Positions 13,501 to 23,949 of a stretch of 64,000 bases of DNA are shown one piece after another (the first letter of the stretch is position 1; each line of letters starts with the position of its first letter). A program made the translations under genes and the position numbers. The stretch spans positions 760,567 through 824,566 of the forward strand of contig QANY01002362.1 of the NCBI GenBank assembly GCA_003255025.1, read 5' to 3'. A model generated the notes under the pieces. It had not been told where the DNA came from. It did not search any database and saw only the letters and a program-made list of their open reading frames with translations. This DNA comes from Datisca glomerata. Taxonomy: Eukaryota > Streptophyta > Magnoliopsida > Cucurbitales > Datiscaceae.

Positions 13501-14395
13501 ATTGGTAATGATGTGGAAATTTTATCATAAGTAAAGAAGTGGTTAGCCAAGAAATTTTTAATGAAAGATTTGGGAGAAGCGAGCTATATTCTAGGCATCC
13601 AAATCATACGGGATTGGAAGAATAAGCTCTTAGAACTTTCTCAAACGTCTTATAATGATAAGGTGTTCAAAAGATTCTTTATGAAAAATTCCAAGAAAGG
13701 TCAATTACCAATCAGACATGGAATTGTTCTTTCTAAGGAGCAGTGTCCTAAGACGCCTTAGGAGGAAGAGGATATGAGAAAGGTTCTTTATGCTTCAGCA
13801 GTCAGGAGTCTCATGTATACAATGTTGTGTATGAGGCTGACATTTTTTATGCAGTAGAAATTGTCAGTCGTTATCAATCAAATCCTGGTTTTGAACACTA
13901 GATTATGGTATAGTACATTCTCAAGTATCTTTAGAGAACGAGAAATTATATGCTTGTTTATTCAGGAGGAGACATGAACCCCACTAGATATATTGCTTCT
14001 GTTTTTCAATCAGATAAAGACAGTTGAAAGTTGATGTCTAGATCAGTATTCGCCCTCGGTAGATGAGTTGTAGTATAGAGAAGTATTAAACAATCCAGTA
14101 TTGTAGATTCTACTATGGAAGTTAAATATGTAACGGCTTGTGAAGCTATGGAAGAAGCAACTTGGCTCAGAAGGTTCTCTACTGATCTGGAAGTAGTTTT
14201 AGATATGGATAAACCACTAATCCTATAGTATGAGAACAGTGGGGTGGTAGCTAATTCAAATGAATGAAGGAGTCACAAGTGGGGCAAGCACATTCAAAGG
14301 AACCAAGATCCTTTTACCAAGACACTTCCACCGAAGTCGTTTGAGGGTCATGTGCGAAATATGTGGTTGAGAGTGATGCCACACTTGCTTAAGGG
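10533..14395 (+). pseudogene. Copia B gag-pol remnant
   Basis: Gag starts at 10533 (MSTMDNHITAL, KLNGDNLIRWKS) and continues after a frame break at 10759-11094 (YEIMESVQAMFGQQSD). A CCHC knuckle, CFHCGVEGHWKRNC, lies at 11261-11305. The protease motif reads DSGVTNH (about 11401). Integrase at 11841-12227 keeps HSDV and the second catalytic Asp (LRSDRGG), but the frame then stops. An integrase C-terminal segment is at 12366-12764. RT fragments follow (12938-13126), and an intact LYIDDILLIGND catalytic motif lies near 13478-13513 in a different frame. The RNase H tail (STMEVKYVTACEA) is at about 14110. Numerous stops and frameshifts make it non-functional. Confidence 0.85.
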
Positions 14396-14407
14396 CAAGT
14401 GGAAGAT

Positions 14408-16344
14408 TGTTGGGCATAATGTTCTCAAAGCATTTGTAAAGATATTTTATTTAAAAATTAATAAAAGCACATTTTTCTTATAATTGTATTCTCTGAATTA
14501 TTATTTAATAATTACTATAAATATCTGAAAATTTCATATTCATTAATGAGGCTATGATCTTGTATTAGTACAAGAAGATTAATATCATAATATATTAAAA
14601 TATGTAATCTTTAATGAATGGCTGCTAGTACGGTTCACTAAGCATTTTGAATGTGTGTGATCTAGATCCAGATCGCTGATGTGGATATACATCTTAGTGA
14701 ATGTACTTTACATAATTAGATTATACAAGACATGACCGATGTGAATTAATATCTTTATTAAGTTATCATTTATCATAAAGATTTAATACACATCAATTAG
14801 ATGATCATATGTAGATCAGTTTAAATCTTGAGTAGTAATGAACTTATATACATGTCTACTAGATCTTTCCTAGTGGATCGTATATTAGTTCCCCTATGTG
14901 TTAATTCAGGGACTAAATGGTTATTGAGCTTAAATTTATAATAGAGTTATAAGTTAACAGTTCACTAGTAAATTAATTATATTTCAGGATCAAGAGGTAA
15001 TTAGAAGGGTAAAATGGTAACTTTTACCAACTCTAATAGACGAACCAAGGAACATAACTACATAAACTGATTATATCAATGGACTACACGAGATTACTCT
15101 ATAAATATATTATGTAATCACTAAGAGTGCAATTCCATATTTATATTTGAGTAATGATGAAATTAATAAATAAAATTATTTAATTAAAAAGTTTAATTAA
15201 TAATTTGCTTATTGAAGTTTAGAAATATGGGTACATGGTCTCCAACCCACCTCTATACTACACAGTTTAGGGTGTGAATTTTTTAAGACATAAGAAAATG
15301 ACTAGTTTGTAAAAGGAATTGAGTTTCCAAGGTTAGTATATAATGATAAGATAATTATATATCATAAATTAATTAAGAATTAATTAATGTATTTTTCGTA
15401 AAAATTGATTATTTATTTATTTATATTGATTAATTATGAATTAATCTACATTCAGACAATATATTAAAATTATGAAATTAAATAATACTTGATTACTATA
15501 AGATAATAATTTAATTTTGAATTAACTGATCAGTTTAATTTGAATTAACAGATAAATTAGTTGATAGGTTTTATTAGATAAGTTAATTTTTAAATTAACT
15601 TATATTTATGTTTATTTAAAATAATGCATAGATATTTATCTGATTAAATAAATAAAAAATTACCATGTACATTTTAGACTGCCACACGCCAATCACTGTG
15701 TTGGAGCAGTGATTGGCGCACGGCACACTGTAGTGCTACACGACACTGTAGTGGTGCACGACACACTATAGTGTCGCACGACACACTGCAGTGTTGCATG
15801 GCACTGTAGTGGTGAACGACACACTGCAGTGCCACACAACACTGGAATGGCACCTTATAAATAGATAATATTCAATTGAACTCATTAAGCAATTAGTTAA
15901 TAAATCGATAACTGAAGCACTACAAATTCTCTAATTCTCCGTTAGAGTTCTGTCTTAAAACTCCTTCTCCAAATCTCTAGATCTCATGTGTTGACTACAT
16001 CTAGAGATAAAAAAATTGTTCTTGTTCATTCTACATACTCACACACGTCCTAGTGTGTTTGAGGATTAGTTTGGAAGATTTTGGTGTGAATCTCGCAAGC
16101 CCATTCTTCGTAGAATGGGACGTTCGTTGTTTTGTACTGGAAGACAGCGAGGACCCTTGATAGATTTCAAGAAGTAAAGATCTTTACTTTGAATGTACAT
16201 TGATTTAATGTATAGATATATAATGGATCTGTGTGGAAAATTATTTTTCACACAAAAATAGTTTTTGGGATTGTGGTCTTGTTCAAATCTTCCATGACTA
16301 AAAAGTCCTTTCGCACCGCATCTGGTGCGCCACTGTTACTAGTA
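14408..16344 (+). repeat. 3' LTR of Copia element B
   Basis: It begins TGTTGGGCATAATG directly after a purine-rich tract (GCAAGTGGAAGAT) and ends at ACTAGTA next to the TCTTC flank. The block at 15707-15853 holds several imperfect copies of a CACGACACACTGCAGTGTCG-like unit, more than in the 5' LTR, so this block has expanded or contracted since insertion. Confidence 0.8.
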
Positions 16345-16469
16345 TCTTCTTCTTCAATGAAGCTTGCCCGAGACTCATTCTTCTTCTTCTTCAACGAAGC
16401 TTTCCCGAGACCCATTCTTCTTCTTGAGCGAGACTCGGGCAAGCTTCATTGAAGAAGAAGAATGGCAGT

Positions 16470-16760
16470 AAAAAATAACTACTTGAAGTAAAAAAAATAA
16501 CGACTTAAAGGGTTCATGTAGTCGTAAAAAATTGTTTGAACTCTTCAAGTAGTCATCTGGTGTCTGATTTTCTTACTGGAAGAATAAATATAACTACTTG
16601 AAGGGTTCAAGTAGTCATAAAAAATTATTTGGACCCTTTAAATAGTCATCTGGCCTCTGGTTTGCTTACTAGTAGAATAAAAACAACTACCTGAAGGGTT
16701 CCATTAGTCACAAATAACTATTTGAATCTTTTAAGTAGTCACTTGGTGTCTGGGTTGCTG
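16470..16760. repeat. Hairpin repeat field, left side of element F
   Basis: Imperfect copies of CTACTTGAA-NNN-TTCAAGTAG are spaced by poly-A/T-rich linkers. The clearest copy is at about 16591-16615. Each unit can fold into a short perfect stem. The field is mirrored at 17640-18220. Confidence 0.65.
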
Positions 16761-17104
16761 ACCAACAGAAAAAATTATATAAGTTCTTATTGTGGGTAGA
16801 TTTGTGGAAGTTGAGTAGTGGTAAGATTTATCAAATTTTTATATATGGCTAGTTGAGTTTCCTCATTTATCATATGTATCTTTTTCTACGAAGTTTAAAA
16901 CAATTCAGTTAACATTCTTTTTATCATTTATATCAATTATTTTAGCTGGGCAACAAGCATTGTCCACCATATAATGCAACACAAAAATTAAGTTGGTACA
17001 ACTATATTTTCCATACGTGCTTATGCTAAGTACATAACAAGTTCACACATGCAAATATCTATCACTACATATCAATTAGTTCTACAATTGATCATACTTG
17101 CCAC

Positions 17105-17412
17105 TAACAATGACCACAATTATAACGATAAAACATAGAATGCAAACATGAAAAAAAAATTCAACGTCTTCGTCCAACTCTCCAATGCTTGAATCCTTAT
17201 ATCCATGCGTTGGAGTTTGTCCTTAAGTTCTTTTAAATCATTGTTCTTATTCACTCACTTCATCAAGATGGTTACACTATCCAAAATACCCACATTTATT
17301 CTCGAAGCAACAATAATATAGCCTACTTTTATTTCAGTTCAACTTTAATATTTTCACAGCAGCCTTTCTTCCGCAAGCATAAATTTTGTCAACAAATCTC
17401 AATCCTCCATAT
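17105..17412 (-). pseudogene. Decayed GRF-type zinc-finger gene inside element F
   Basis: On the minus strand the frame around 17387-17281 reads CGRKAAVKILKLN, stop, then NKSRLYYCCFENKCGYFG, and a stop where Trp is normal. This matches the GRF zinc-finger pattern (CxCG...N.GR.FY.C...C.FF.W). In another frame it continues NNDLKELKDKLQRMDIRI, a short coiled coil, then a hydrophobic run ending near 17105. Small plant proteins with GRF finger, coiled coil and membrane tail in this order are a known type. Stops and a frameshift make it non-functional. It lies in the non-repeated centre of element F, so it was probably carried by the transposon. The identification rests on motif spacing only. Confidence 0.5.
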
Positions 17413-17639
17413 GCAAAATCATTGGCATTATAACTTTACATATTATACCTACACATGTTTAGAATACAAAAAAATAGTCTTAAACCAAGAACTGACTCAT
17501 CCAACTCTTGAAGAGTCATTTTATCAAACATCTGTTGTGCATTATGCCTCATAAATGACCTGAAGAGTCAGATGAATTTTTCCTTAATTGATTCTACCAG
17601 TAAAAAAATCAATATAAGAGCTTTTTAATTTTTTCAGTA

Positions 17640-18220
17640 TGTAAATTTGTATATTTTTATGACAACTTAAACCTTTCAAGTCATCATTAATGACTACTTG
17701 AACCCTTCAAGTAGTTATTTTTATTCTACCAGTAAAAAACCCACAAACCAGAAGACTACTTTAATGGTACAAGTAGTTATTTATGACTACTGGATAACTA
17801 AGTGTTAAAATCTTGCAAAATCAAAATGACTACTTAAGGGGTTCAAGTAGTCATAAACAACTACTTGAATCCTTCAAGTAGACATTCGTTCACTAGATGA
17901 CTGATTGCCATAATCAAAATGACTACTTGAGGGGTTCAAGTAGTCTTAAACAACTACTTGAAAGGTTCAAGTAATTTTTTATGACTACTTAAACCCTTCA
18001 AGTAGTTGTCTTTATTATGTCAGTAAGCAAACCAAAGATCAGGTGACTACTTGAAGAGTTAAAGTAATTTTTTATGACTACTTGAACCCTTCAAGTAGTT
18101 ATTTTTATTCTGTCAATAAGAAATTCAGACACCATATGACTACTTAAATGGTTCAAATAGTTTTTTTATGACTACTTGAACTTTCATGTAGTTAATTTTT
18201 ACTTCAAGTAGTTATTTTTA
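17640..18220. repeat. Hairpin repeat field, right side of element F
   Basis: About ten copies of a 21-25 bp imperfect palindrome of type CTACTTGAACCCTTCAAGTAG lie here, at roughly 17692, 17860, 17913, 17950, 17985, 18075 and other positions. Arms are 9-10 bp with a 3-base loop. Linkers contain TTTTTATTCTG/CCAGTAAG-like text that is also shared with the left field. Confidence 0.7.
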
Positions 18221-18419
18221 TTGCCATTCTTCTTCTTCAACGAAGCATGCCCGAGTCTTGTTGAAGAAGAAGAATGGGTCTTAGGCAAGCTTCGTTGAAG
18301 AAGAAGAAGAAGAATAGGTCTCGAGCAAACGTCATTGAAGAAGAAGAATGTGTCTCGGGCAATCTTCGTTGAAGAAGAAGAATGGGTCTCGGGAAAGCTC
18401 CATTGAAGAAGAAGAATGG

Positions 18420-18596
18420 GTCACAAAGTCTCAAAGAAGAAGGAGAATGAGAAGAAGGAGAAGGAGAAGAAGAAGAAGGAGAAGAAGAAGAAGAAGAAGA
18501 AGAAGAAGAAGAAGAAGAAGAAGAAGAAGAAGAAGAAGAAGAAGACGACGACGACGAAGAAGAAGAAGAATAATAATAATAATAATAATAATAAGG
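18420..18596 (+). repeat. Compound trinucleotide microsatellite (GAA, GAC, TAA)
   Basis: An imperfect GAA/GAG tract from about 18436 becomes pure (GAA)n, then (GAC)n at about 18542-18556, more GAA, then (TAA)n to about 18592. It lies in the right arm of element F, and the left arm has the complementary TTC runs. Open frames across it are poly-Arg, poly-Lys or poly-Phe artefacts. Confidence 0.9.
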
Positions 18597-18837
18597 ACCT
18601 TCGTTGAAGAAGAGGGAAATGAGAGCTAAAAATTGTGAAGCTAGTATTTGTCAACTTTTGTTGATTTGATATGTGCATTGGGAAGGGAAGAGAGATGACG
18701 AGGGAAAAGAGAGATTGCAAGTAGTTGATTTGATTTGGTGGGGCGTTAATTTAACAAACTCTACAACCAGGCTAGCAAGAAGGGGTGGAAATGAAAGGCA
18801 CCTTTGATATTATATACTTATTGATATAGATTATAAA

Positions 18838-19627
18838 TGTAGATGCTCGAAATCTACCGTCAGATCGAATTGCCACGCGTCACCCGATGAACTCCATAAT
18901 ATGCAAGACAATGAAACGATGAAGGATTATCTCGACACCGGTGTGGTGCCCAGCGTAATAAATGATGAAGGTTTATTAGGTGTTGGGAGAATACATACCA
19001 TGTTTATAAGGGGTCATCATCTATTTATACTGGATGAATGAGAGCATTTGAAGAATATTCTCCTCACATCAATTGCTTTTCAATTATTATCTTATCACTT
19101 CAAACTACTTTGAGATTATTTTGGGTAGTGGAGATCGTGTTTCTGTTATGTCAAAGGGGATGATCCCTCGGATATGATGAGCCATCGTTCATCCTGTGAC
19201 CTTAGACATGATGAGCCCTCGGTCATCCTCATGACCTCAAAAACATAATGAGCCATAATAATCCTAGTGACCTCAGACATGATGAGCCCTCGGTCATTCT
19301 AGTGACCTCGGTCAAGATGAACCGCTGATCATCCTAGTGTCCTCAGACATGATGAGCCCACAATCATCTTGGTGACTTCGGACAAGATGAGCCATCAGTC
19401 ATCTTGGTGACCTTGGATAAGATGATGAGCCATCGGTCATCTTGGTGACCTTGGACAAGATGAGCCATTGGTCATCTTGGTGACCTTGGTCTCTATAAAG
19501 TTGGTCCGTCGCCTAAAGCCCTTGGGCTGGGGGCTTATGGGCCTTCCATTAGAGGATAAGGTTTGGGCCTTGCCCTAAATTCTCATCTAAAGTGGGCCGT
19601 AGATCATGTGTTTTTTTATCCTCCACA
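18838..19627 (-). repeat. 3' LTR of Gypsy element C
   Basis: This 790-bp LTR matches 29593-30304. It contains nine imperfect 35-bp minisatellite units (about 19170-19490) built on GACATGATGAGCCCTCGGTC, against six in the other LTR. Confidence 0.85.
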
Positions 19628-19645
19628 GTTTGCCCCCACTTCTCA
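19628..19645 (-). other. Polypurine tract of Gypsy C
   Basis: On the minus strand AAGTGGGGGCAAAC abuts the TGTGGAGGAT start of the 3' LTR. This is the expected place and composition for the plus-strand DNA primer of a Gypsy element. Confidence 0.65.
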
Positions 19646-19829
19646 AGTCTAGAGCGCAGTGCTAGAGTTGGGAAGTAAGTGTTGGTGGGAGTGATGAGCT
19701 TCATCTCACTTTCCAAGCTAACTGGTGTCACTAGTTGTGAGTCTTTTATTAGGAGCGTACGTTAGGTTGGTAAGTGCACACCTTTGTATTCAAGCGTCCG
19801 GCGCGTTAAGCTAAATGTTGGAAGGAGCT

Positions 19830-20140
19830 TCGATGCTCTGGACATTGATACGTCAGATCTACCGAGCGCACTCTGCTTTGCAGATTGACCAAACACTCAT
19901 TGGGCTCAGCCTTGGAGGGTCTTCCTGGGCGCCTATCGGGCCCAGCCTTACTGGGCCTGGCCGAGCGCTCAAGTGCTCGACCTTAAAGGCTTGGCTTAAA
20001 GGCTTGGTCAAGCGCTCAGCGGGCTTTGGGCGAGCGCTGGGCGCTCAGCCTTGCGAACCTTGGCTGAGTTGGGCCTTGGCCAAGCGTTGAGCACTCAGCT
20101 TTGCGAGCCTTGGCTGAGCACTGAGTGCTCGACCTTGTGC
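19830..20140 (+). repeat. GC-rich degenerate repeats in Gypsy C 3' region
   Basis: Imperfect copies of motifs such as CGAGCGCTCAG and CCTTGCGAACCTTGGCTGAG recur through this block. It is much more GC-rich than its surroundings. It lies between the 3' LTR and the start of the antisense gene. Plus-strand open frames here have no family motif and probably reflect composition. Confidence 0.6.
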
Positions 20141-20584
20141 ATATCAATTTTTTGACTAAGTGGGATTTTTGGGAAAATTTTAACTTTCCCACCCATTTCA
20201 AATACCAATTTTTTAAGATTTCCCTCCAATTTTTCCCTCTCTCTTCTCCAAAATTACATCCCCCTTGTCCATAAATACCATTCAATCATTCATCCAAAAT
20301 CACTTGTCTCCTTCATCATTTTTCAATATGCCATCCTTCTTCTCATATCTTGCAACTTTTCATATTTCATGGTGGTCGAGCTTGCTTTCCAACTTTGTGG
20401 AAGGATTCCCTTGGCCTACAAGTTTTTCCTTTATTCATGGAGGTTAGTGTTCTTCAATTTCTTCTTTCCTTTATTGCCTTAGGTCTCTATTTATCTCCAA
20501 ACTCTAGTTTTCTGATGAATAACACTCTTTTTTATTCGGTTTTCACATCATTTTCATAGAGTTTACATTTCCTACCCATCAAAC

Positions 20585-23026
20585 ATGTCTAATTTTAACA
20601 TATCTCGAGCATTTTATATTGAGAGGGAATTTGATGCTGATGTTCACCATTGGGGATAAGTGTGAGAGCCGATGAATTGGTTGCTATTAGGGGAGTTAAT
20701 GAGGATAAACTCATAGGAGGTGTGGAGAGGGAGACGAAAGATGGAGCCGAAGGTAAGACTGCGGTGTAGTCGAGGGTATGAATAAGGGTGGAGCCGAGGG
20801 TATGACTGAGGAAGAGGCTGAGGGTACCGAGGGTGATGCTGAATGTGATCGGGTGAGGTCATCTCAATACGTGGGGCCTAGACCGTTAACGTTCCATGCC
20901 TCTACACTGACTGAGCTTCACCTGGAGATGTATCGAGTAGAATATGGTTTCCCCACGTCCACTGAGATGAAGCTCCCAAGCGAGTCTAAACGACATAACT
21001 CTTCTCTACCGGATGGCTGGGTATGCTTTTACGAATTTCCCTTCATCTTTGGCCTTAGACTCCCTCTGCCGTGATTTATAAATGTGGTGCTGAACTTTTA
21101 CAACTTTGCTCCCACTCAATTATCACCCAACGCTCGAATGACTCTTCTTTTCCTTTTAGTGCTAGGACATAAGACCGAAGGCGATTTCTGAGGAGTTTAT
21201 ATTATTTAGTCGAGCATGGGAGTATTGGTCACTATTACTTGAACGCTAGATCATGAACTTCATTACTTACTGATAAGCCAACTAGCAATAAGTATTGGAA
21301 TGAGAAATATTTCTTTATCTGAGGGGAGTGTTATTGTCCTTCAAATGAGATTTCTCCTAAGGTTACTAATGTGCGAACTAGTTGGTCCATTCTAGGTAGA
21401 ATAAAGTATTTTTTTTATTCTAAATATTTCCCGTTCATTGTATATTGATGCATGCTATCCTTTTTGTGCAGCTTCCGGGTCTCATTGTCTCATTGATTTC
21501 ACTAAGACGACAAGTAGAGAGTTCGAGCGCTTGTGTGGCTATCCCAATAGGCATATTGATAAGGTTTTGATGGAGAAGAATCTCAAGGCTGTGGATTTAT
21601 GGGAGCACACAGTCGAACTTCCTTGAGGTATCCCTCTATGCCACCCTGGCACATTACCACCCTTTGCTTTTCTTAAGTCTGCAATTTATTGCTTATGTAG
21701 GACTTAACCCGAGCTGATTGTTTCCAACCCACTGACCCCGTTAGAGTGAAATATTGATTTGATGATGTCGGAAAGGGCCAAGTTTTCTTACGAAGAAGTG
21801 AAGAGGTTGGAAAGGGAGTCAAGAAAAAGGAAAATACAAAAGGTTCCCCAGAATGTTCTTGCATCTTATTACAGATGCGCACCCAAGTCTTCATACGCAG
21901 ATGATGACATTCTGACTTAGCCTTTGAATGAGCCATCATCTGATCCTCCACAGATTGACTCCACTATACTCCCAGTGCATCATCGTCATCAATAGAAGAT
22001 ACCTCTTGACGTGATAGAAGGGATTGAGGAGATCCCCGAGTCTGCTCATCGGTCTATGTCACTTCCACCCGATGCATGCTTGTAGGAGGATGATGCCAGT
22101 GCCCTTGATGTAGCCGAGTGGTTACTCACACCTCATGATCGGTCATTGATGATCTCTAAAAATGAGGAGGATATTGTTTGTGATTCTATTGTTAAGACCA
22201 TTCATGTAAGTCTTTCTCTTCTTCTCACTTAAGATTGGTTAACAATTTTCTTGTTGATGTTCCTTTATTATCTCTTCAGTCTCTCCAAACACTGACGATG
22301 GTAGCAAACCACGTGAGGAAAAAATACAGTCATCAATATGAAGAATTGAAGAGTGCAAGGAAAGAGAACACATCCTTTCGAGTATCTGTGGAAAGTTTGA
22401 AGGAGGGGGAAACCTTGTCTGAGGCTAATCTCCTTGCACTAGAGAGGGAGATGAGGAAAATTACTCATGAATGAAATGAGCTAAAAACTCAATTTGAAGC
22501 ATCATAGACTGCTCATCGGGAGGCGTTGAAGGCTGGAAAAGATGAGCTTGAGGTAATGAAAAAGGAGCTTGCCTCAGCCCAGCGAGAGGTGTTGATGGAG
22601 TATTGCGTTGGCTACATGGCTTGTAAGAGGGACATGAAGAAAGATATCATGAAAGGAAATACTGATTGGAGCCATTTGTACTCCTCATCAGATGAAGGAG
22701 ATAATCATGAGACCGTGGTGGCCGACAATGGATGGACGACTCCAATTGAAAACAGTCTCAATTCTGGAAATCTCCCTAACCATCATCTTGAGATTGAGAC
22801 AACAGTTGATTCATCTACTCGCTCGGGGGTCGATGCTTATGACTTGGCTCAAACCCATGCTCCTCCAGAAGCCAGCTTTTTTAAGGACTCGAGCTCTGAA
22901 CTTTTACCTAGTTTGACCTTATTTTGTCGTGTGTGGCCTTCGGTCCTTTTGAGGGACTTGAGATCAGACCCTTTTAATTACGTAACTTTTTTTGGCTGTG
23001 TGTGGCCTTTTATACTTTTGTATTAG
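20585..23026 (+). pseudogene. Antisense gene of Tat element C (Transposase_28-like)
   Basis: This gene runs opposite to gag-pol between integrase and the 3' LTR. It starts near 20585 (MSNFNISRAF). A central block (about 20870-21160) reads TFHASTLTELHLEMYRVEYG, then FPFIFGLRLPLP followed after a stop by FINVVLNFYNFAPTQLSPNA. This fits the family annotated as putative gypsy-type transposon protein (Transposase_28). Likely introns are 21396-21471 (GTAGAA...GTGCAG) and 22206-22279 (GTAAGT...TTCAG). The C-terminal half (22297-22700) is a charged coiled coil (EELKSARKEN, LEREMRKITHE). Several in-frame stops break it. Role is unknown; antisense ORFs in this position are described for Retand-type elements. 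Confidence 0.6.
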
Positions 23027-23949
23027 GAATGTCAAAGTAAACACATATTTCTAATGAAAGTTAAATTTGGAACGCACCTTTTTTCTATTCGGCGTTGGTC
23101 ACTTGGCGTGAATGATTTTTAGTCTTCAAACTTTATACCTAAAGTTTAATTTTGAAGTTCCTCATAGATCATTATGAGTATGGGTCTATCCATCTAGATC
23201 ATGCATCAATCCCTGAAAACGTATGCATATGATAAAACTTTTCTTAGCTTTGGTTGAGGTCTTTTATCCTGTGACTTTGTTGTTTTAGTCTTTTCCACTA
23301 TGTAGGGTCTCATTCCAATTCGCATGGTCTGATAAAATTGCCTCATCTAGCTAAGGTCTTTTCATCTGGGGGCTTTACGATCTCGAGTGCGATGAAATGT
23401 TTGTGCGGTCCTTTATTACTTTGAATGATAAGGATGCCTCATCACTCATGGTCTTGATGGAGGTCTTTCATCTGAGGGTTCCATGACCTCAAGTGCCATG
23501 GGATATTTGCGCCATCCTTTTTTTTCCTATATAGGGACTTTCTCCTAATCATCTTTGGTGAAAATGAGGCCTCACCCAGCCGAGGGCTTCCATTCGAGGG
23601 TTTCATGACCTCGGGTGCCCTATACAGGGTCTTTATCTAAATCATCTTAAGTGATATGGAGGCCTCATCTATCCATGATCTTGGATGAGGTCTTTCGTCT
23701 GAGGGTTCCATGACATCGGGTGCTGCGGGATATTTGCACGATCATTGTGCCCAATGTAGGTTCTTTCTCCTAGTCATTTTAAATGATAGGGAGACCTCAT
23801 CTACATGTGGCCTTGATGAGGTTTTCCATCCGAGGGTCCCAATATAGTGAGTTACTTTGTGTTTGCCTTAGAACAAGAATCATCATTTAATAAAAATGAT
23901 GGGACTAAACCCAATGCTTATCAAAACTCATGTTTGTTACGAACACAAC
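23027..23949. other. Non-coding interval in Gypsy C with degenerate repeats
   Basis: No coding motif is visible. From about 23220 to 23850 a loose unit of roughly 120 bp containing GAGGTCTTTCATCTGAGGGTTCC and ATGACCTCGGGTGC-like text recurs with heavy divergence. It separates the antisense gene from the integrase C-terminus. Confidence 0.4.

Larger units (their letters stand above)
6664..16344 (+). mobile_element. Copia element B, complete LTR retrotransposon
   Basis: This is a complete but decayed Copia element of about 9.7 kb. It has a 5' LTR (6664-8608), a tRNA-Met-type primer site, a long leader, a gag-pol remnant (10533-14395), a purine tract and a 3' LTR (14408-16344). The bases flanking it are TCTTC on both sides (6659-6663 and 16345-16349), a plausible 5-bp target-site duplication, although the target is itself TTC-rich. 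Long LTRs and a leader near 1.9 kb fit the Angela/BARE-1 lineage. It sits inside element F, so it is younger than F. Confidence 0.85.
16345..18745 (+). mobile_element. Foldback-like element F, remainder
   Basis: Together with 6420-6663 this forms one element of about 2.65 kb. Its arms are inverted copies. The left arm runs 6420-6663 then 16345 to about 16760; the right arm runs from 18745 back towards 17640. Paired landmarks include GAAGAAGAAGAATGGCAGTAA with TAACTACTTGAAG (16453-16490) and its complement at 18185-18235. The arms carry many short hairpin repeats, and the middle (16790-17640) has a different composition and holds a decayed GRF zinc-finger gene. No transposase is visible. Candidate classes are Foldback-type or a non-autonomous Mutator-like element; I cannot decide between them. 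Confidence 0.6.

Noticed and set aside
18348..18720. Open frames with long poly-Arg, poly-Lys or poly-Phe runs
   Set aside because: They are translations of the GAA/GAC/TAA microsatellite in different frames.
19549..20447. Short open frames near the Gypsy C 3' LTR
   Set aside because: They fall in GC-rich degenerate repeats or cross the LTR edge and carry no recognisable domain.
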